DNA of 64,000 nucleotides from Amaricoccus macauensis_A (lineage in GTDB: Bacteria; Pseudomonadota; Alphaproteobacteria; Rhodobacterales; Rhodobacteraceae), in contig NZ_JBNAFY010000001.1 of assembly GCF_049800915.1 (NCBI RefSeq), positions 806,001 to 870,000 of the forward strand. The letters are read 5' to 3'. The stretch's first letter is position 1, and the number at the start of each line of letters is the position of its first letter. The translations under genes were made by a program, and so were the position numbers. Under the pieces are notes generated by a model. The model made no database searches. It saw nothing but the letters and a program-made list of their open reading frames with translations, and was not told the origin of the DNA. Shown here in pieces: positions 59,183 through 64,000 of this stretch.

Positions 59183-61180
59183 GTGGCAACGCGCATGAGT
59201 TCAGGAAGGATGAAACAGGTCGTGCTCGTCGGGCTCGGCACAATCCTCCTGACCTTCTTCATCTATCTCGGCGCACGCAGCGCGCTCAACACGAGCGTTA
59301 CCGAAACACTCGTGCAGAGTGGCACGGTCGCGGCAGAAAAATGGTCGTCCCACCTTTCGAGAACCGCCCCCGATCTCGACCGGATCATTGCGGGCCATGA
59401 GCCCAACAATTTCCAGGCCTACAAGCTGGACGAAGCGATCACATATTCCGATGTCTTCGCCTTCAGCATTTTCGATCACAACGGAAACTGGATCTATTCA
59501 TCCGACCTGCTGGACCCGAATGGCCAGAAAGTCCGCTTCACGTTCGACATCGATGCCGCACGAGCCTATCTCGGCGGAGAAGTGACGAGCATTCTCCAGC
59601 ACGGAACCCCGCAGGACGGCTTCCCGCCCACATACGTCACGGCATACACCCAGCTCGTCGATCAGGACAGCGAGAGGCTCGGCGCCCTCAAGGTCTTCGT
59701 CGATCGCTCCGAAGCTCATCAGGTGCTCGATCATTCCATTTCGCGTCTCAGCGTGCTCCTCCCCCTCGGCGGGGTGTTCATCTACATGATACCCGGCCTC
59801 GCCTTCCTTTTCCGCACCAGACAGGTCTGGAAGGTCCAGGAGAACGTGAAGCGCTTGTCGGACCACGATGCCCTGACAGGCCTCTACAACCGCAGTGCGT
59901 TCAGCCGCAAACTCGACGAGGTCTTCGAGGGCCCGTCCTGCAACAGGATGGGTGTCGGGCTGATCTATATCGACGTGGACAACTTCAGATCCCTGAACGA
60001 CGAGTTCGGCACAGAAACGGGTGATGCCTATCTCTGCTTCGTCGCCGACATCCTGACGTGCAACATGCGGGGCAGCAGCGACCTCCTGGCCCGCGTCGGC
60101 GGGGACGAATTCCTCGTGGCCATTCCGAACATCACTCAGGAACAGCTTGAGGAACTCGGCCTCCGGCTCCAGAAAGCCGCCAGCGAGCCGTTTCTCCACG
60201 CAAGCCACGAGATCCGCGGAGATATCAGCCTTGGCCTGCACCTGTCTTCCGGTAAGGAAACGGCCTCACGCGCGCTTTACGCAGCTGAAATCGCCCTGTT
60301 CTACGCGCGCGATTCCAACATGCACTCGCTGGTGGTCTATTCGGACGGCATGGACCGGGAACTGAGGGAGCGCCGCGAGATGGAGAGCCTCCTTCGCAGC
60401 GCCCTGCAAAACGGCTCCTTCCGCTTGCTGTATCAGCCGCTCGTCGCTCAGACGGATGAACGCATCGTTGGTTTCGAGGCCCTTCTGCGCCTGCCAGACG
60501 GCCAGGGCGGTCAAATCTCGCCCGCGCGCTTCATCCCCCATGCCGAGGAAACCGGGCTGATCGACGAGATCGGCCTCTGGGTGCTGGAAGAGGCGCTTGC
60601 CACGGCCCACGGCTGGCCGGATCATATCACCATCTCGGTCAATCTCTCGCCGCACCAGTTCATCCGGGGCGATCTCGTCAATCGCGTGGCCAAGGCGCTG
60701 GACCACTGGGACGTCCCCGCCGAGCGGCTCGAACTCGAGATCACCGAATCGCTCTTGGCATCAGACAACGAATCCGTCGACCGCCAGCTCGTCAGGCTCA
60801 AGGACCTCGGCGTTTCCATCGCCATGGATGATTTCGGCACCGGCTATTCGAGCCTTGGCTACCTGCTGAAATACGGCTTCGACAAGCTCAAGATCGACCG
60901 CTCCTTCCTCGAGAACATCGAGTTCGATCCCGCCAAACATGGCCGGATCATCGAGACGATCGTATCGCTTGGCCACAATCTCGGCATGAAGGTCACGGCC
61001 GAAGGGGTCGAGACCCGCCGGCAGGTCGAGCTTCTCCGCCCGATCGGCTGTGATATCTATCAAGGCTACTTCTTCGGAAAACCGATGGAAGCGAGCGAGG
61101 CGCAGAAGCTCATCGCACAGGACGCGCAGAACATCGGCATCGTGCCCGGCGACGCCGAGATGAAATCGCGCGCAAGCTAG
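59183..61180 (+). CDS. Membrane GGDEF-EAL cyclic-di-GMP protein
   Basis: A 665-residue dual-domain protein. Two membrane helices (about 12-29 and 192-211) bracket a periplasmic sensor of about 160 residues. The GGDEF domain has an intact RVGGDEF (306-310), while the product-inhibition site five residues upstream is GSSD in place of RxxD. The EAL domain keeps EALLRL (432), NLSPHQF, EITESLL, DDFGTGYSSLGYL, KIDRSFL and AEGVET, so phosphodiesterase activity is expected. The GTG at 59183 or ATG at 59195 may be the start. Confidence 0.92.
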   Translation: MATRMSSGRMKQVVLVGLGTILLTFFIYLGARSALNTSVTETLVQSGTVAAEKWSSHLSRTAPDLDRIIAGHEPNNFQAYKLDEAITYSDVFAFSIFDHNGNWIYSSDLLDPNGQKVRFTFDIDAARAYLGGEVTSILQHGTPQDGFPPTYVTAYTQLVDQDSERLGALKVFVDRSEAHQVLDHSISRLSVLLPLGGVFIYMIPGLAFLFRTRQVWKVQENVKRLSDHDALTGLYNRSAFSRKLDEVFEGPSCNRMGVGLIYIDVDNFRSLNDEFGTETGDAYLCFVADILTCNMRGSSDLLARVGGDEFLVAIPNITQEQLEELGLRLQKAASEPFLHASHEIRGDISLGLHLSSGKETASRALYAAEIALFYARDSNMHSLVVYSDGMDRELRERREMESLLRSALQNGSFRLLYQPLVAQTDERIVGFEALLRLPDGQGGQISPARFIPHAEETGLIDEIGLWVLEEALATAHGWPDHITISVNLSPHQFIRGDLVNRVAKALDHWDVPAERLELEITESLLASDNESVDRQLVRLKDLGVSIAMDDFGTGYSSLGYLLKYGFDKLKIDRSFLENIEFDPAKHGRIIETIVSLGHNLGMKVTAEGVETRRQVELLRPIGCDIYQGYFFGKPMEASEAQKLIAQDAQNIGIVPGDAEMKSRAS

Positions 61181-61346
61181 GCTGTCCTCGTCAGTAGAAC
61201 GACACGACCCGTCCCGTCAGCCCCTGCACGTCACCACCACTATTGGACAGATGCAGATTATATAGTGGAGTCAACTTCACTCTACCCAAGCGCTTGAGCC
61301 CCTCCTATACTGACGCCCCAGTTGCCGGAAAATCGGGAGGCCGCCC

Positions 61347-61820
61347 ATGCGCTGTCCGTTCTGTGGAAACATCGACACCCAGGTCAAGGACAGCCGTCCC
61401 GCGGAAGACCACGTCTCGATCCGTCGCCGCCGATTCTGCCCGGCCTGTGGCGGTCGGTTCACCACCTACGAACGTGTCCAGCTCCGCGACCTCGTCGTGG
61501 TCAAGAAGAACCACAAGCGCGAACCCTTCGATCGCGACAAGCTCGAGCGTTCCATTCGTATCGCAATGCAGAAACGCCCCGTGGAGATGGAGCGCATCGA
61601 CCAGATGATTTCCGGCATCGTCCGCCGGCTCGAATCGATGGGCGAAACGGACATCCCCTCGGACAAGATCGGCGAGATCGTCATGGAATCCCTCGCACGG
61701 ATTGACACCGTCGCCTACGTGCGGTTTGCCTCCGTCTACAAGAATTTCCAGGCCGCCGACGATTTCGAGGAATTCGTCCACGAGTTGCGCCCGGAACCTG
61801 TGGAAAAGGAAGAAGACTGA
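61347..61820 (+). CDS. nrdR: Transcriptional repressor NrdR
   Basis: A 157-residue regulator that shuts down ribonucleotide reductase genes when dATP is abundant. The zinc ribbon has C3, C6, C31 and C34 and is followed by the ATP-cone (VVVKKNHKREPFDRDKLERS). The 5' region contains an imperfect palindrome, TAGTGGAGT then ACTTCACTCTA. It ends five bases before ribD, a standard neighbour. Confidence 0.96.
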   Translation: MRCPFCGNIDTQVKDSRPAEDHVSIRRRRFCPACGGRFTTYERVQLRDLVVVKKNHKREPFDRDKLERSIRIAMQKRPVEMERIDQMISGIVRRLESMGETDIPSDKIGEIVMESLARIDTVAYVRFASVYKNFQAADDFEEFVHELRPEPVEKEED

Positions 61821-61824
61821 TCTC

Positions 61825-62931
61825 ATGACCAGCAGGTCGGAAGACGCGGGCTACATGCGTGCGGCCCTCGGGCTGGCGCGTCGTGGTCTGGGCCGTGTCT
61901 GGCCCAACCCTGCGGTGGGCTGCATAATCGTGCGCGATGGTCGCGTGGTGGGTCGGGGCCATACCGGGGACGGTGGTCGCCCCCACGCGGAGTCTCGCGC
62001 CCTGCAACAGGCTGGTGAAGCCGCCCGCGGCGCCACCGCCTACATCACCCTCGAACCCTGTGCCCACACGGGCAAGACGCCCCCCTGTTCCGATGCGCTG
62101 ATTTCAGCGGGCATTTCTCGGGCCGTCATCGCGGCCGAGGATCCCGATCCGAGGGTAAACGGCCGCGGGATCAATGCGTTGAAATCCGCCGGTATCGAGG
62201 TGGATCTCGGCTGCCTGGCCGTCGAGGCCGTCAGCCTGAACCGGGGTTTCCTGAACCGCGTCACCACCGGCCGCCCCATGCTGACGCTCAAGCTCGCCGC
62301 CACGCTGGACGGGCGTATCGCGACCGCCACGGGCGAAAGCCGCTGGATCACCGGGCCGCGTGCCCGCGCCGAGGTGCACCTCATGCGTGCCCAGGCCGAT
62401 GCGGTTCTGGTAGGGGCCGGCACGGTGCGAAGCGACAATCCCCGTCTCGACGTGCGCGACCTCGGGATCGAGAATGCCAACCCGATCCGCGTGGTTGTCA
62501 CAGGCGGCCTCAACCTCGCCCGCAACAGCTATCTTGCCGAAACCGCCGAGGAAACGCCGCTCTGGCTCTGCCACCACGCGGAAGCCGAGCAATCGCGCGC
62601 CGAAGCCTGGTCGGAAAAGGGCGCGAAGCTCGTCGAGATCCCGTTTCAAACCGATGGCCAGCTCGACCTATCGGCCATGATGCAGAAGCTCGGTCAGTCG
62701 GGCCTGACACGGATCTTCTGCGAAGGCGGAGGACGGCTCTCGGGCGCGCTTCTGGCTGCGGGCCTCGTGGATGAGATCGTGCTCTATACCGCGGGCATCA
62801 TTCTTGGCGACGAAGGGACCGCGGCCGTGGGCATGATAGAGGTGGAAACACTCCAGCTTGCCCCCCATTTCAGGCTGGTAGATGTCCACCGTGTCGGCCC
62901 GGATGTCCGCAGCCGCTGGCAGCGGCGCTGA
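61825..62931 (+). CDS. ribD: Bifunctional riboflavin biosynthesis protein RibD
   Basis: Performs the deaminase and reductase steps of riboflavin synthesis. The N-terminal cytidine-deaminase-like domain has the zinc motif PHAES (54-56) with C79 and C88 (EPCAHTGKTPPCS). The C-terminal reductase domain (about 150-368) includes LKLAATLDGRIAT and CEGGGRLSGALL. The 368 residues are full length. The start MTSRSEDAGYM at 61825 follows nrdR. Confidence 0.95.
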   Translation: MTSRSEDAGYMRAALGLARRGLGRVWPNPAVGCIIVRDGRVVGRGHTGDGGRPHAESRALQQAGEAARGATAYITLEPCAHTGKTPPCSDALISAGISRAVIAAEDPDPRVNGRGINALKSAGIEVDLGCLAVEAVSLNRGFLNRVTTGRPMLTLKLAATLDGRIATATGESRWITGPRARAEVHLMRAQADAVLVGAGTVRSDNPRLDVRDLGIENANPIRVVVTGGLNLARNSYLAETAEETPLWLCHHAEAEQSRAEAWSEKGAKLVEIPFQTDGQLDLSAMMQKLGQSGLTRIFCEGGGRLSGALLAAGLVDEIVLYTAGIILGDEGTAAVGMIEVETLQLAPHFRLVDVHRVGPDVRSRWQRR

Positions 62932-62943
62932 CACCACAAGAGC

Positions 62944-64000
62944 TCAAAGCGCCTCGAACTGGCGCTTTTCCCGCTCCGTCCACTTTACCGACAGCGTCAG
63001 CCCGTCATCGGTCGGCACCTCGCGCTGAACGAGATTGTGCTCGAAGAGCCAGGCTCTCCGGCGTCCGTCTCCGAACGCGACCGACACTTCATCCTCGAAG
63101 GACGAGGCCTTCAGCCGCTCCGCCACCAGCGACAGGAGTTCGTCCGATCCCTCGCCGGTGAGCGCCGAGATCGGAAGGACGCTCTCGTTGCGCGCAGCCG
63201 ACGCCCGGACCAGCGCCCGCTCGTCCTCGGGCATGAGATCGATCTTGTTCCAGACCTCGATGACGCTTTCCTGCGCCGTCTCGTCGATCCCGAGATCCGC
63301 GAGGATGGAGCGCACATTCTCCGCTTGGTGCTCGGTTTCGGGATGCGAAATGTCACGCACATGCAGGATCAGGTCCGCTTCCAGAACCTCCTCGAGCGTG
63401 GCGCGAAACGCAGCCACGAGCTGCGTCGGCAATTCGGAGATGAACCCCACCGTATCCGACAGGATCGCCTCCGGCCCGCCGGGCAGCTCAATCGAGCGCA
63501 TCGTCGGGTCGAGTGTCGCGAAGAGCATGTCCTGCGCCAGAACGTCCGACCCGGTCAACCGATTAAACAGCGTCGATTTTCCGGCGTTCGTGTAGCCCAC
63601 CAGGGCTACGATCGGATAAGGCACGCGCTGGCGGGCCGAGCGATGCTGCCCGCGCGTCTTCACCACTTTCGCAAGCGCCTGCTTGATCCGCTGAATCCGT
63701 TCGTCGAGCGCGCGCCGGTCCGCCTCGATCTGCGTCTCACCGGGCCCACCGAGGAACCCGACACCACCGCGCTGCCGTTCGAGGTGGGTCCAACTCCGCA
63801 CCAGCCGCGATTTCTGATAGCTGAGATGGGCAAGCTCGACCTGAAGGACACCCTCACGGGTGCGCGCACGATCCCCGAAGATCTCCAGGATCAGCCCCGT
63901 TCGGTCGAGAACCTTGCACTTCCACTCCCGCTCCAGATTGCGCTGCTGACCGGGAGACAGGGCGGAATCGACGATCACCAGCCCGATCTCGTCTTCCGCA
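62944..64000 (-). CDS. hflX: GTPase HflX, 5' end cut by window edge
   Basis: Ribosome-associated GTPase that splits stalled ribosomes. About 352 residues are present. The G1 loop GYTNAGKST, G3 DTVGFISELP and G4 NKID are intact, preceded by the HflX N-domain stretch GPGETQIEADRR. The frame is open past 64000, so the N-terminus lies outside; the internal GTG at 63978 is not the real start. In relatives hfq commonly lies upstream. It converges on ribD. Confidence 0.95.
   Translation of the reverse strand, partial: AEDEIGLVIVDSALSPGQQRNLEREWKCKVLDRTGLILEIFGDRARTREGVLQVELAHLSYQKSRLVRSWTHLERQRGGVGFLGGPGETQIEADRRALDERIQRIKQALAKVVKTRGQHRSARQRVPYPIVALVGYTNAGKSTLFNRLTGSDVLAQDMLFATLDPTMRSIELPGGPEAILSDTVGFISELPTQLVAAFRATLEEVLEADLILHVRDISHPETEHQAENVRSILADLGIDETAQESVIEVWNKIDLMPEDERALVRASAARNESVLPISALTGEGSDELLSLVAERLKASSFEDEVSVAFGDGRRRAWLFEHNLVQREVPTDDGLTLSVKWTEREKRQFEAL

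Overview
The window looks like chromosomal DNA of a marine alphaproteobacterium of the Rhodobacteraceae (Roseobacter-type). The grounds are high GC, class II-like AroA, typical alphaproteobacterial small families (DUF1127, DUF4167, DUF4169, DUF3775, SdhE, SspB, an LdtR-like MarR protein) and neighbourhoods such as aroA-cmk-rpsA-ihfB-lapA-trpF-trpB and nrdR-ribD. No phage, insertion sequence, CRISPR array, tRNA or rRNA was seen. Most of the window is housekeeping, with accessory islands of calcium-binding repeat (RTX) proteins and one very unusual secreted repeat protein.

Layout. 1-6.5 kb, minus strand: leuA (cut by the left edge) with a leucine-rich leader peptide, then a translationally coupled cluster coaBC-dut-rrf2-cysK-GNAT-moeB. 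6.7-9.3 kb, plus: peroxiredoxin bcp, an M23 peptidase and a bactofilin. 9.4-11.1 kb, minus: glyQ coupled to a VOC protein and a small membrane protein, with no glyS. 11.3-14.3 kb: a 759-residue RTX protein, an OsmC protein and DUF1127. 14.7-18 kb: mrp/apbC, gltS, DUF4167. 18.3-24.6 kb: prfA-prmC, a small Cys-rich secreted protein overlapping a DUF1499 gene tail to tail, rodZ-like and ispG, an LdtR-like MarR regulator, sdhE; then sspB.

25.6-32.2 kb is the most distinctive island. It holds three RTX-repeat genes on the plus strand, a DUF3775 gene between the first two, and a LuxR-type regulator pointing at them. Two of the RTX proteins carry two PPC-like domains and a serralysin-type C-terminus but no protease. 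The first and third genes share an ATGAGGG-centred motif upstream, a full palindrome in one case. No type I secretion genes are in the window.

32.4-38.1 kb: fumC, a DsbA-fold isomerase, a coupled trio (zinc metallopeptidase, DUF4169, ribbon-helix-helix) and a polar amino-acid ABC importer. 38.3-44.2 kb: an App1-type phosphatase, a 615-residue FecR-domain protein with an acidic spacer, asparagine-glycine pentapeptide repeats and a lysine-glycine tail, ccdA, tusA and a phospholipase D. 44.3-47.8 kb: a MerA-like flavoprotein coupled to a TVP38-type membrane protein, rpmH-rnpA-yidD, and a monothiol thioredoxin-fold protein. 48-59 kb, minus: metK, trmB, aroA, GFA, cmk, rpsA, sppA, ihfB, lapA, trpF, trpB, DUF2158. 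59.2-64 kb: a GGDEF-EAL protein, nrdR-ribD, and hflX cut by the right edge.

Coordinates and start codons were set by reading frames, Shine-Dalgarno-like sequences and the frequent ATGA/GTGA stop-start overlaps. Functions come from recognised motifs and family knowledge; no database search was possible.
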